Source of the DNA: Calcarisporiella thermophila CBS 279.70
Lineage: Eukaryota > Calcarisporiellomycota
DNA length: 64,000 nt
NCBI RefSeq assembly: GCF_041956535.1
Contig: NW_027192231.1
Location: 21,488-85,487 of the forward strand
Reading direction: 5' to 3'
The notes under the pieces are model-generated. The model saw only the letters and a program-made list of their open reading frames with translations. It made no database searches and had not been told where the DNA came from. Each line of letters starts with the position of its first letter. The stretch's first letter is position 1. Below, in pieces: positions 23,188 to 35,210 of this stretch. Position numbers and translations under genes: made by a program.

Positions 23188-24937
23188 ATGCTAATTCCAT
23201 CTATCTATGGAATCACCTATTCTTTCCTTCTTACTACTCTCCTCCTGACTACATTTACAAATACTCAGCCTATTTCGATTAGGGATGATGCGCCAAATCC
23301 AGACATAAAGGCGCCGGATACGCAAGTAGCTGTTGCTCCAGAGGGAATTCGACTCTCCCATAATGGACTGATCGTCAACGATCCGATTGAAAATCTCTAT
23401 GTTTACTATGACGATACTCGTTACGATCCCACAACCATTCAGGTATCCATCAGTGAACAAAACACCAAAGTGAATTGTCAAATTGCAGGCACAAACCGCA
23501 TAGATCATGTGGTATTAACTAAGCAAAGTTGCCAAAGCAATATTTTCACTCTGCCCGCAGAAGGCAAGCGAGTGGCATATACCGTTAAAGTTACAGTAAA
23601 GACGAAGAGTGCTACTACAGAAACAAAAGATATTCCAGTTGAGCTTTTAAACTTCCCCCGAGTACCATGGCCTATTGCCGATCCTAACGGTCAGTGGCCG
23701 CCACGTAATACAGATATGATCGGGAATCTGATGGAAAACTACCAAGAGTTTGGTGGCCCAGGTAATTTTGAGTTTAATCCACAGTGTTATATTTGGAAGT
23801 TAAAGCGAAAATGTTTGGGCTTCGCAATATAGGATATTGGCATAACGGACTTGATATTCGAAACGATGTGACTCGCCTTGACCCCAATCATGCTGGAGAG
23901 GTGCGCTCGCCTGTAGATGGAAAAGTTGTGAAAATTGTAAACTATAATCAAGGAAATCTCTACTGGAGTTTCATGATTCAAGATACATATGGTTTTGTTT
24001 GGCAATTCCATCACGTTGACTCTAGTACCTACAGATTCAGGGTTGGAGATAACGTAAGGAAGGGTGACATCATCGGATCTGTTGTAAGTGTTGCTCTGAG
24101 AATTTAAGCAAAATCAATTGTATATTAATATATATATCTAACAATCTAGATTTTGTGGCCTGAAAGATGGAATGGCGCCAACTACCACCATATTCACTTG
24201 AATGTTGCCATCCCCCATCCTCAATGGACCTCAATTCCCAAGCCTTATGTCGACGGCTGGCGGTATATCAACCCAATTCTTTTATTTAATAATGGAAATT
24301 ATGTCGACCAAAACAAGCCGAAATCTGAAGGTTTGCTCTATATCCTACCCAACGGGGGAAGCTCGACCATCGGTGTCAGTGATGGGAGAAATGCACCTAC
24401 CGTTAGTGGAAAAATCGATGTGGCAATCGAATTAAGTGACATATTCTCTTCTCCAAACAGGTATGATTCCCATTCTATATTAACCCCACATTTCATAATT
24501 AATCGTTTCTTTGTGGATAATATAGTGTGAGTGGCACACCCTATCCACAAAGCTTATTTGAGCTCGCTTACCGTATTGAACCTTCATCTGGTACTGGCAA
24601 TGCAACATACGTCCCATTCGTTCGCTTCGCACAAAATCCTCCTGCACAGTCTACGCGATGCTCACCTAATCTAACTGTCTCATGTCAAGAGCAGAGTCTC
24701 AGGACAATATATAAAGAGCGCTTCTCCAGTAATGGTAATCAGAAAACAACAAGATTCAATTACAGTTCCCGGCGATTCTATTTTACTGTGACCAATGTAT
24801 TACGTGGTGAGTTCAGTGAAGATGGTGCGCTTGATACAACCAAATTCCCTAATGGAAAATACCGAATCACTGTTATTGCTAAAAATGAATGGAAGCAGTC
24901 GCTTGAAGTCAGTGGTGACATTGTGATTAAGAATTAG
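23188..24937 (+). CDS. Secreted M23-type (LytM/lysostaphin-like) metallopeptidase domain protein
   Basis: Exons 23188-23761, 23833-24083, 24150-24460 and 24526-24937 total 1548 bp, giving 515 aa. A signal peptide occupies about 1-27. An uncharacterised N-terminal region (30-185) precedes an M23 domain at about 190-300: zinc ligands His195 and Asp199 in YWHNGLDIRN, the strand GEVRSPVDGKVVKIV, catalytic His252 in FHHVD, GDNVRKGDIIGSV, and the HxH pair His289-x-His291 in YHHIHLNV. All M23 active-site residues are therefore present. The C-terminal 200 residues look beta-rich and are of unknown type. M23 enzymes are mostly bacterial and cut glycyl or peptidoglycan cross-bridges; substrate here is unknown. 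Three spliceosomal introns, including two inside the M23 domain, show that it is a resident fungal gene and not a bacterial contaminant. Confidence 0.87.
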
Positions 24938-26994
24938 TTGAGATTTCGGGTCGAAATTTAAACTACGGATTCGTAGGTAATTTAATTTTGTACTTCGAGT
25001 TTGTAATTTAAGTATTAATAAAACTGATTGGAAAGCAAGATGGTATAGTAGTCATTCTATTCCATTAATGATCAATATATTAAATATGCCGATATTATTA
25101 AAATATTTCGTCGGTCGGCATGAAGCAATATGTAAGAGAGATATTGAAAGAAAACTTTACAACAAGCTAGCTTGTTCAATGTCGTATTCAGTTGGAAAAT
25201 TACCAAGAACTGTAGTGATCATAAGTCATCAGAAAAAAGCACTTGTTATGGTCTTTAGATATTCATATAGTTTAGATAGTGTCCGTTACCTAAGATGACA
25301 AAACTCTACCTAGGCATTGTAAGAAAATATAGAATATCATAAATCGGCCTCACATCGATAATACTCAGTCATTTGGCTCCAGCACTTTTCAATTCTAGAA
25401 AATGAAATTTGAACATTAAATATACTCTATTCCATCCATTTTCTGACGTTCCTAGTACTTCGTTGCTTCGAGCTATTGCATCTCAATATAATCAAGGAAT
25501 TCACTTGGGTACGCGAACTCCATGGATGCTATCTCTTTGACTCGTAAAAAATCATTATTTTAAGTTAATAATTAATACAGTTAACGATCCAAGAAATAAA
25601 AAACAGATAATTAATCAACTTTTAAGGTCATCATGAAGAGTAGCGTAATTTTGAGGATAAACTTATGATCTAGAAATGGTCGAATTTGGATGGGCAAAGT
25701 GGCCTTGATGTGCTAGGTTTTTGTGTAAAACTGAGGATATTGAGGAGAATTTCGACGGATAAATTGGCGTGCGGTATCTTTAAACAATATTTTTACCGAA
25801 TGAATACTTTTAGCTTTCCTGTTTTTATGGAACTTTGATTCAATGTGAATGGAAAACGATCCGTTTAGTCCAAGTTAGCTGTTCTTGGGCTGAAATATTC
25901 AAACGTCAAGGGTTACTTGAATAATAACCACAATCGAAGCAAAAAAGAGAAATTAGAAAACAAACAAGACCTTGTCTGAACACATTTGTGATTGCCGCGT
26001 GGGAATCTGCGGTAAATTTAACCTGGGTTTGATTCGATATCCCCTCTTGACTAAATTAAAATAAAATTGTTGTTTAGATGGTCGGCGTTTCCAGGCTTGA
26101 CTCACCTAAAATATATATTACTCTTCTTCATTCGGCTAGAAATCAATTTACACAATGCACAAAACAAATTTGCCGCTAGAAAGACATTTTAAAATTCTCT
26201 TTCTATCTTTGGAATATCCTGGGTACTTAACTTCGAGGTATGATGTAGTAATCATTCCTACCTCTGCAAGATGTCAACTGATTGCATCACGTTGAAACAA
26301 GAAATACTAAGCCACCGATAGAGAATTTTTCAAAATTACAAGGAAAATAAAAAACAACACCTTCACCATTTAACCGCACTATAGGATTATTAAAGAGGAA
26401 AAGAGGAAAAAGAGGAAGAAACAGCTTTTTTTTCTTTTTTTTTTCTTTCCCTTTTTTTCAATCAAAAAGGAATTTGATCCCCTCTTTAACCGGAAGGGAT
26501 CAAATAGGAAGTCGATTGGGGGACCATCGTCTTTTTATTTTCCGTGTGTGTGTGTGAGATCGGGAAACGAAGATTGGACGAATCATAGATTCGGCAACCT
26601 TTTTCTTTCACCTATTCTACTCGATCTATCCTTCTCCTTCTCTTTCCCTCCTGCCTGCTCTTTTTCTACGCTACGCCTCCCCATCATCGTTAACTTTACC
26701 GTTACCTGGGCGTTATTTTTGTGATCCAACCCTACTCGACCTTGAGCAAAATCACAAGAAAAGAGGAAAGCAAGCAAGCACTACTGAAGGAAAGAATTCC
26801 CATTTAATTCCACTTTCATTTTTCATATTTTTTATCCTTGATTTTTTTTTTTTGTATCTGCTTCTCTTAGAAATCCTCTTCTCATTATAACGAGATCAGG
26901 ATATATATATTTTTTTTTTCCAATTATTTGTGTTTCAGGGATTATTTTTATCACCCCTTCTAACACCAAAAGTATTGCTATTATTTTGCTTCCA

Positions 26995-27026
<32 letters not shown>

Positions 27027-27296
27027 AATTTTTTCTTGTTCTTTTTTTTCCCTCGGTTTGTCTTCCATGATTTTTGCCGGCTCCTATCTCTCGTGCTAGA
27101 TAATTCGCATTTTTCATACGACAGCGAGGAATAGTTCTCTCACCCGTTTCCCCTCATCTCTCCGACAAAACCCGTCAGGATAGTCGCCAAACTCTACCCT
27201 CAGCCCTCGGTGCTGGCCTCAACTGGCTACGGCTCTGCAGCGTCCCCGGGCGCTAAATTTGGATTTCGCTCCACTGTCCTCGAGTCGTCAGCCAAT
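24938..27296. other. Intergenic, changing from AT-rich to pyrimidine-rich leader
   Basis: 24938-26380 is AT-rich with no gene seen. From about 26400 the DNA becomes C/T-rich with long T runs, a (GT)n tract at 26544-26556 and a (TA)n tract at 26995-27027; this probably is promoter and long 5' leader of the cyclin gene. Confidence 0.5.
26995..27027. repeat. TA microsatellite
   Basis: About 33 bp of alternating A/T with one interruption. Confidence 0.8.
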
Positions 27297-28793
27297 ATGC
27301 ACTTGTCCTGTACTCGTTCAGGTCAGCAGCCGTTGCCCTTCTTTCCCTCTTATTCGAGTTTCTTTGATCGGCAGGCATCATCCACTGCTGCTTCTAAGCT
27401 TATGGATATCATCCGCCCTCATGCCCCCCAACCTACGCACCCTGTTCCTCAGCAGCAGCAGCAGCCTCAGCATGCTGGAACTCCTCGTCGTGCACATGTC
27501 TCTTCTGAGGATTTGGATATGGCAGTAGACTTGCCTCCGACGCCGCAATCGCAGAATACTGAACCAGCCTCGACTACGCAGCTTGCTGAATTTGCAGCAT
27601 TTATGATGCACGCGATGTGCTATTCTAAGAGGGCAACTACTACCAGGGTGTACTTACCGGGTGGAATTCCCGCATCGGTCCCTGCACGCGTAACTACGCT
27701 TATCGCTCCCAACCCCAGTCCAGCGTTTAAAAAATTCTGTGATCAGATTCTCTCTGCCACACAACTCTCTGAGTGGGGCGTATTGCTTGCACTTAAATAC
27801 ATCGCTCTACTCGCGCGTGACACTAATTTGGTCACGCAAGGCGTGGAGGGAAGCGAGTACCGGTTCTTCACGGTTGCCCTGATGCTTTCCAGTAAATTCC
27901 TAGACGACAACACTTTTACCAACAAGACGTGGTCCGAGGTGAGCGGCCTCAATCTGCTTGAGCTGAACCGAACTGAGCTCGAGTTCCTTGAAGCCATGCA
28001 ATATCGGCTCGTCGTCCCGGGTGCAGAGTACCATTGGTGGCACGAGGCGCTCGATTTGTTTTGTGGAAAGCTATCAATGGATGAGCGCCAGTTTGCGGAC
28101 CAGGCACTACGGGTATTCGGGATTCTGCCCGTCGAGGTAGCATCGACACTCTCGACCAAGTCAACGATGCAGCCCTTATCGGCTCATTCAGTAAAGTCCC
28201 AGCAATGTCATCCGTTCCCAAAGGAATGCTGGGCCGAGTCCATAAAGCATTCATTTGACGACCTCGCTACTCATCCTCAGCACCAGCATCAACAGCCCTC
28301 TGCTCCCGGTGCAACTCTTCAACCCGTCCAAATGCACATACACCAGCCCACACACTCTACGTGGGCAGCGCCTCGGAACTCCAAATGCATCCCCCCTGCT
28401 GCTTGCGGAGCAGGCGCCAATGGTGCTACTGGAGGATACTCCACGGCCACCTATTATGAACAACCGCCCCTGAAACATCCTCAGCCCAATTTTGATTCTC
28501 ACCCTCCCCACGCGTCTGTTCCTCGACTAGTTGCACCTTCGTCCGCCTCTTCGGTGCACTTACAATCACTTCTCGCTTCTCTACGTAGCGGCGACGCACC
28601 TCGAGTCCATTGCCCGTCCGATTCCACCACTACCATCACTCCTGCTAGGGATAGATATGTTCCTACTTATTCACGTCACTACGATGTGGTGCGTGACACG
28701 ATAGTGGCTGCGGGACCTCCACCTTTTAATGCTGTGCCTGCTCCAATTCCCGCGATTGGCGGCTGTAAGCAACTCTACGCCAACTACGCTTGA
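27297..28793 (+). CDS. Pho80/Pcl-type cyclin (Clg1-like), Pho85-family CDK partner
   Basis: Single-exon gene, 498 aa from the ATG at 27297; the frame stays open to a GTG at 27210, but ATG is the natural start. The N-terminus is Pro/Gln-rich with a short polyglutamine run (about residue 48-52). A cyclin box lies at about 165-255 with LSEWGVLLALKYIALLAR, YRFFTVALMLSSKFLDDNTFTNKTW and ELEFLEAMQYRLVV, preceded by LAEFAAFMMHAM as in Clg1-like fungal cyclins. The C-terminal 230 residues are low-complexity (Pro, His, Gln, Ser). Pcl cyclins direct the Pho85 kinase to nutrient, polarity or autophagy substrates. The long pyrimidine-rich leader suggests strong regulation. Exact Pcl subgroup is uncertain. 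Confidence 0.85.
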   Translation: MHLSCTRSGQQPLPFFPSYSSFFDRQASSTAASKLMDIIRPHAPQPTHPVPQQQQQPQHAGTPRRAHVSSEDLDMAVDLPPTPQSQNTEPASTTQLAEFAAFMMHAMCYSKRATTTRVYLPGGIPASVPARVTTLIAPNPSPAFKKFCDQILSATQLSEWGVLLALKYIALLARDTNLVTQGVEGSEYRFFTVALMLSSKFLDDNTFTNKTWSEVSGLNLLELNRTELEFLEAMQYRLVVPGAEYHWWHEALDLFCGKLSMDERQFADQALRVFGILPVEVASTLSTKSTMQPLSAHSVKSQQCHPFPKECWAESIKHSFDDLATHPQHQHQQPSAPGATLQPVQMHIHQPTHSTWAAPRNSKCIPPAACGAGANGATGGYSTATYYEQPPLKHPQPNFDSHPPHASVPRLVAPSSASSVHLQSLLASLRSGDAPRVHCPSDSTTTITPARDRYVPTYSRHYDVVRDTIVAAGPPPFNAVPAPIPAIGGCKQLYANYA

Positions 28794-30866
28794 ATGTGCC
28801 TTTTTTATTCATAGCCTTGGTGACATATCTCATCTCATCTTCCGCTTTATTTTTTTATTTCCGTATCCACTTAGCAACAAAAAAGGAAAAAACTATAAAA
28901 AAAGATTTATTTCTTATATATATTATTTTCCTGATTCTCCCTTCCCTTATTTTTTTTTTTACCTCGTCCCTCTATCTCTACTCTTGAACCCATTTGAACT
29001 CCATTCCTTATTTTTTTTTTTGGAGGGGCTATCGACTTATTTCTCTTATTATTTCTTATTTTTTCCTCTTCAAATCTTCCCACCCCCTTTTTGCTTTCAG
29101 TACACCCCTTAGTGAAGCTCTAAAAATCTTCTCTATGTTAAGAATATGTTTTTTTTTCGTTTTCTTTTTCAAAGAAATGGAATAAAAAAATTAAGCTTGT
29201 TTTTTTTTCTGATGAACTCACCGAATCGTGAGTTGACAGACAGTTCAAATATAGATCGAAATGATTATTTTTAGGACATTTAACCTCAAGATTACGGCAA
29301 CTGTGTGATTCACCGGCAACCTCATGAAAGGGGTACAAATGGGGTTGTATCTGGGAAAAAGAGTAAAGAGTCAAAGGGTATTCGGATAGAAACATGAGCA
29401 ATGGATATTTTTCCCATTTCCACTTGAAACCCAATTATATTCATAACCAGATTCCACTTTTCTTTTCATGTCTTGTAATCCTAAGGCGCCTTTTGATATA
29501 CATTATCTACTCATTTCTGAATCTAGGCACGACTAAAAGAACCGCTTCAACAATATCTGTCAACCTAATGTGAGATATGTCCATCCTAAAGGAGCCACAA
29601 GAAAATAAGACTGCCGCCTGCTATTCGAATACATGTTTAAGAACCAGGATAAAATACTGGATACCGAAGCGATTCTTTCACCTCCTAACGAGAAAAGTAT
29701 ATGCGGAGGAATAAATGCAAAGGGAAAGAGAAATGGCGTGCATAATAAAAACAAGAGGACGAAAACCTCCTTCAAGCTTCGCCTTCAACTCGATACTATA
29801 TTTGATTATTCCCTCGCATATTGCTGATATATCATGGACTAAAAAGGGCGTGTGGGGGGCAAAGCCCAAACGCAATTTTACAGTGGGTAAGAGGAGATAG
29901 TGTCAGCGGGGAATGAGTGCTGTTCATCAAAGCTAATAAAAATGGAAAGGTTCACAGACAGCCATCGCCAGTCTGCTATGAAGTGTGATGTGAAAAATTA
30001 GTCACTAGTGCTGCTTACGCTACCTTGGTTAATTTTAAACTCTTCCATAGAGCCCCGTTACGTTTGTCGCATTAATTTAGTATGATGTTGGAAAACAAAC
30101 TTGAGCACCTGAGTTCTAGATTCTAAAACATATCTCCTACCTCCGAAAAAACATCGCTTCACTACTCCCTCTCATACCCCATGGTGAATAACAGTTTTTT
30201 AATTTCTGCGAGTCGACCGAGAACTCGGGCTCAAATCAGACCGATATTCTTCATCGGCAGATTCAAGCTTTCCTTAGCTTCTGTCCGTCCAGCTCTCATT
30301 CAGTGGCATATACGATTTTAACTCGACGAGGATGTCTATAAAAACACTTAAACTTCGCAATTTTTTTTTTTCCCTTGGTGCGTCATAAACCTAGTATCAA
30401 TCTTGAAATCTCTATCGGAAATTATCTTGCAAAGACGAGGCGTGGTTTGTGTGCACACCTCAGATGATCCAACTCAAGTTGCTAGCTGTTCGGGCTCGCC
30501 TCTCGCTTTTGTGAATTACTCTCCCCTCTCCTCCCCCCTATTTTCTCCGAATTCTATTTTCGGCTTTTCTATGAGACTCTTATCCTTTAGTCATGCACAG
30601 GTCAAACTTCAGCTTAATCGTCCCATCTCCGCCTACTTTGCTGAATTCCTGTGCTTTCGCTTACATTGGATGGGTCAAGCTTCCTTACTTTTTACTTCTG
30701 TTTTCTAGCTAAAAATAACAAATGGCCAAATGGGTATTTGCACTTACCATGTTGAGCAATCAACTCTAAATGTAAGAATAGAAAGCGATGGAGTTAGCGG
30801 CTAAAAAGAGTAGTTTAGGATGCGGCGAGGAGGAGAGAGAAAATGAAAGGCTGACTTCAAAAAGGA
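28794..30866. other. Intergenic, poly-T-rich
   Basis: 28794-29200 is the cyclin 3' flank, with many T runs of 8-12 that create spurious Phe-rich ORFs. 29200-30860 has no supportable gene; the longest ORFs lack motifs and ATG starts. Confidence 0.5.
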
Positions 30867-30876
30867 TATAAATATA
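30867..30876 (+). promoter_or_regulatory. TATA box
   Basis: TATAAATATA at 111-102 bp before the ATG at 30978, followed by a CT-rich initiator/leader region typical of highly expressed fungal genes. Confidence 0.55.
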
Positions 30877-30977
30877 GAGTGTCCATCTCTCCTCTCTCAC
30901 CTTCACTTCATATCTTCGACATCTCTACTCAACCTCCGTTCTCTCTACTCTCTTGAAATTCTAAATCAAACAATAAA

Positions 30978-31364
30978 ATGAAATTCTCCGTTGCCGTTGT
31001 TACCCTCGCCCTTGCCGCCACCGTTTTGGCCTCGCCTCCGTTGCCCCGTCAAGTAAACGCTGCAGCACACTGTGATGGATTTGCTGAGATCGATGACCAA
31101 CGTCTCTCGACTTATGCTCGCCCGGATCATAAGCAGCTGCTTGAGAAATTCGAGAAGGTCAAGAACTTGGAGTGCAAGAATCTTGCCTCCGATAAGCCAA
31201 TCAAGAGTATCGACACGGCTAAATACACTCACTCTGTCTTCTACAAAGAAAAAGACTGCAAGGGCGCGACTGTGTATGACGGTCTTGGACCTGACAAAGA
31301 CGCTAACATTGTTGCCAAATCTTTCAGGCTCTATTGCGGCGAGAATCCATTTGCTTCTCAGTAA
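30978..31364 (+). CDS. Secreted protein, paralogue of the gene at 21587
   Basis: A 128-aa single-exon ORF with a clear signal peptide (1-18, alanine-rich core), then LPRQ, a possible Kex2-like site. The mature domain has four cysteines (HCDGF, ECKNL, KDCKG, LYCGEN) and the same core as the other copy: AKYTH.VFY, G.TV..GLGPD, NIVAKSF.LYCGENP. It lacks the Ser/Thr linker found in the 21587 copy. Its codons end in C far more often than those of its paralogue. A good TATA box and pyrimidine-rich leader suggest strong expression. Family and function are unknown to me. Confidence 0.8.
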   Translation: MKFSVAVVTLALAATVLASPPLPRQVNAAAHCDGFAEIDDQRLSTYARPDHKQLLEKFEKVKNLECKNLASDKPIKSIDTAKYTHSVFYKEKDCKGATVYDGLGPDKDANIVAKSFRLYCGENPFASQ

Positions 31365-34300
31365 TATCTCTTTTTCATCCTCCTCGCCTAAAAGAGGTCG
31401 TATCAGCCCTACACTATCTAACCATTCTAAGTACAACCCGTGGAGATAAAACCACGCCTATGCGGTATGAGTGAATTATTTTTGGTTACTTGTTCCGAAT
31501 CATGTAATGATGCTACGATAATAAAGTATTGCTACTCAATTACTCTTATTCTTGGATAACACAATGAAAATATCTAGATTATTTTGTATCATACATCCTC
31601 CTAAGCTCTCTCAGTTTTCAAAGAGAATCCTTAATGAGCATCCAAAGGATCTCTCTGCAATCTGCCTTGACACTTTTATTTTTCGATATACCTAAGCATT
31701 TTGAGTGGCAAATGGTATATAACAATATCAGATGATAAAGTCGATATAAATCTACATCAGGAAACCAATTTAGACAATAGTCTATCCTGGGCAATATGAG
31801 TGTGATTTCAAGTATTCTAAATACTTTTGAGATCTGAACGTCTGTTCTAACTGATGTTCTCTAAATCTCAGAGTTAAGCTTGAATTAGAAAGATGGGTAA
31901 CATAGCAATCGCTTCTGCAATTCACATCCCATCCGCCCCAAGCACTGACGAGCTTGCCATAACCCCATATTTGGTGACCTGCAGTATAATACATCTAGGA
32001 GTCTGAGATGAGTTTTTAGCTTCTTGCCTCATGGTGGATAAGAGAAGTAAAGGAATTAGACGAAGCAATTCTACTTAAGTCAAGGATTATCGAGTTTGCC
32101 AATAACACAATACAATGCGTACCAGAATCCAATAGCCTCGAAATTTACCTGATACTTTATAACAATTGGATAAAGCTCATTAGATGATGCTGGTGAGTAT
32201 TTTTACAAACTTTGGAAGTGTAGTGTGCAAACTTAAAATTAATAACAGCCTTCTTCATATTAAAGATGAGAAAACAGGTTGAGACATGAGAGGTCGCTTT
32301 GATTTGCATCTCAATGGGGAGTGTAATATTCTGAGTTTTCGGGCGAGTAGATAGAATTGAAATGGAAAGCAAGAGAAGATGAAATCGAAGACTCTGCAGA
32401 TGGAGCATTACGAGAGTCCAATTCCCACAGGTTTATTATAGGTAGAGACGTGTATTCTTTATGCTCATTGCTTAAGTCCCAGCCTCTGTTAAGGCAGCCC
32501 CCTCCCTCATTCCGGTAATCGATAAAAATATTTAGAACAGTGGGGGAGTTGAGTTCAAGACCCATTTTCCAATTCCAAATAGGTGTCACTGAGAGACCAC
32601 GTTTGTGAGAAACGGAACATAACAGAAGCCACTGCCGGAAAATAAGTATTTCCCTCCAAGTTAGAACTGGCCTTTTTCCGCAGAAATGGGCTGGTGCAGC
32701 ATCGGAGCGCGCATTGAGTTTAGTGCAGCGATGAAGCTTTTTCCTATTACTCCAACCTGTTCTCCATTCCTGTTTGCCTTGTTCTCGCAGGTCAATTGTC
32801 CGGAATGGCTAGGCGAAGACTATTTACTCTTCAAAAACGAGTTTGTCTGCTGAGCAAGCCTTGGCTGTCCATGCCGAACCGATGCCTAACTATGCGTGTA
32901 TATGACGGGGCGCATGCTTGCCTTCTAGAAATGGTCAGCGGATTAATGGAGAGGGGCGAGGAGTGGGCGGGTTAGGACGAGAAAATAATATCACAATTTG
33001 AAAATGCTGGCCCACTTACCAAAATGCATACTAATCCATCCTAGCTCTTCTCCGATCTACAATGCAAGCATAACGTGGCCAGGGGGAGTGGAAATACCTG
33101 AGCAATCGCCAAGGATTCCTCTCCTATTCTTCCACGCTTCTCTTTCCTCTCTCTTTGTTTTCAACCTGAAGCTCAAAATTGGGCAACGCCACATTATCTA
33201 ATTTATACAGGCAGATTATGTAAATGCCCCAGTTGAGCAATGGGGAGCAGCGGCTTATGGATTTCAGAATTTGACAACACTTTGTTGTATACTGCCTCTT
33301 GATCCTCTCGATTTGGAACAGAGGCGCCAAGCTTTTCATTATTTTCTCTAGCCCATTCCCAATTTCCCCTTGCTATTTCACGATCAAAAGGTCCAATCTA
33401 GGCGCATTTTTTTGATTTTCCTCCTGCTCCTCATCCAACCTCCTCTCCACCGTTAAAATATGGGGGGCCCTATTCCTGCACACCTTAGTAAGAAAGTTTA
33501 AGTACGGCACCCAAATGGAGAACAAAACGTGTTTGATTACCGCTTTAATTTTTATATTCTTGGAAATCGTTTTGAATTGATCAAAGTTTTGCGATCACGC
33601 CTAGACAGTTTGAGATGCAGGAGCATGACGTATTTATTTGGGAAAAAAAAAAAGCAGTGATGTGGTCTCAGGGGATGTCCTTCAGGGAGAAGAGTATCCC
33701 TAGGGGGACGCAGATTCCTTTTTTTTTTTAAACACCACAGATGGGCGCGCGTGGAACGCTCCGGGCTCGCATTAGGACAGGCGACGCGGGCCTCAATGCA
33801 GAGCGGGGTAACGAAGAGCTGACGGAAGCACGCGTCAGTGAGCGACGACGCGAGGGCGGGGTTGGGCGAAAACAAAGCTGCCAAACGGGAGAAGCAGTTG
33901 ACACAATCTCCCACCCGCAGCCCGTCCCATGTCCGCGGCAGCCAAGTAGAGGAACGGCGGGAAGTGGTGGCGATGTGAAACGAAGTGAAGATACTTTAGG
34001 GGATCTGCCGTGTTTGGAGAAAATAAACGTGGGGCTTCTTTTGAGTTTTGAGTTTCCAATCCTTTTGCGCATCGATAAGCTCCTCTATACGAGCCGTTTC
34101 TACGCTTTTCTATTTCCATGACTGTCTTTTCCGGTGTGGAGAGTGGAACGACAGGATGAATATCTTCTCTACCGGCCAAGGTTTGCCCAGCGTGCCAATG
34201 AGAAACAGGCCGCAAGATTAAATGCATACGCATACTGGCTTTTGGGCCTATAAGCCATTGCAATCCAAGTCAAGTGGAGGCTAATCTCCTCTTCAACCCG

Positions 34301-35210
34301 GCTCAATTCAACTCAACTCAACTCAGCCCAACCAAACCAAGCCAAACCGGAAAGGTTTTCGCGGCTTCTTCTCCCCTCTGCCCGAACCCGCGCGAGTCAT
34401 TTAATTGCGGCGGCCGAGAGCCTTCCGCGCCCTTGACAGGTTTTCCTCCACAGAGTCTATCTCCCATCCCCCTCAAGCAGCCCGGATTCCGCAACGCATC
34501 CCTCAACGCATCCCGCAACAAGAAAGATCCTAAAATTATACAAACCCGGCTTTTGAGCCGCAATTGGCCTGAGCAGTTTCTTCCCTCCTGTTTCTCCTTT
34601 ATTCCTTTATTTTTTCCTCTTTTTTCTTCCTTAAAATATCGCGAATGTTTGAGGCCACACCCGGGTAGTGAAAGCCGCGAAAGAGCAAAGATTTGCAAGG
34701 TTTCGACACAATAATTTCCTATTTTGGGGGCCTCCCTTCAGCTTATTACTCTTCGATTTTCTTCATTGTCTCTGAACTTCCTTCTTGCATCTCTTCCTTT
34801 TTTCCTCCCTAATTTAACATTGCTAGAAAAAGAAAATCAACCATTGGCAAAGCAAAAAGGAGAGTACGCCTTCACACTTGAATTCCTTTAGGACAGCCGC
34901 TAGCGTAAGCATTTCCTTAATAGTTTTCCCCTTATCGAGCGCGTCTGAAGTGTTCTCCCTCCCTCTTCCTTCCCTCCCTCCCCCCTTCCCCCTCTGTAGT
35001 ATGGAGTAATGAATCGATTAGTGTGTTGAATCTTCCTCTTCTATATATTTTCATTGTTTTCTCCTGAGAACATATCCATATCAACCCCCCTATTAACATC
35101 ACGACATACTGTTATACTCATATCCCCCTTTTTATATTTGGCAATTCCTTGAACCATTTCCCCCCTGATTTGCCTCCCTGTGCTTGAAGCCAAAATCACC
35201 CCCCTCCCCA
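31365..35210. other. Large intergenic region and probable homeobox leader
   Basis: 31365-33700 has no gene seen. 33700-34700 is GC-rich and shows long overlapping ORFs on both strands (33835-34263 minus, 34274-34714 plus), none with a motif. 34700-35210 is extremely C/T-rich and is probably promoter/5' leader of the homeodomain gene. A non-coding RNA or an unrecognised gene cannot be excluded in 33.7-34.7 kb. Confidence 0.45.

Noticed and set aside
27210-27296. Longer cyclin N-terminus from a GTG
   Set aside because: Fungal nuclear genes start at ATG almost always; the ATG at 27297 is the first in frame.
28729-29185. Phe/Leu-rich ORFs downstream of the cyclin
   Set aside because: They result from T-runs in the 3' flank and have no motif.
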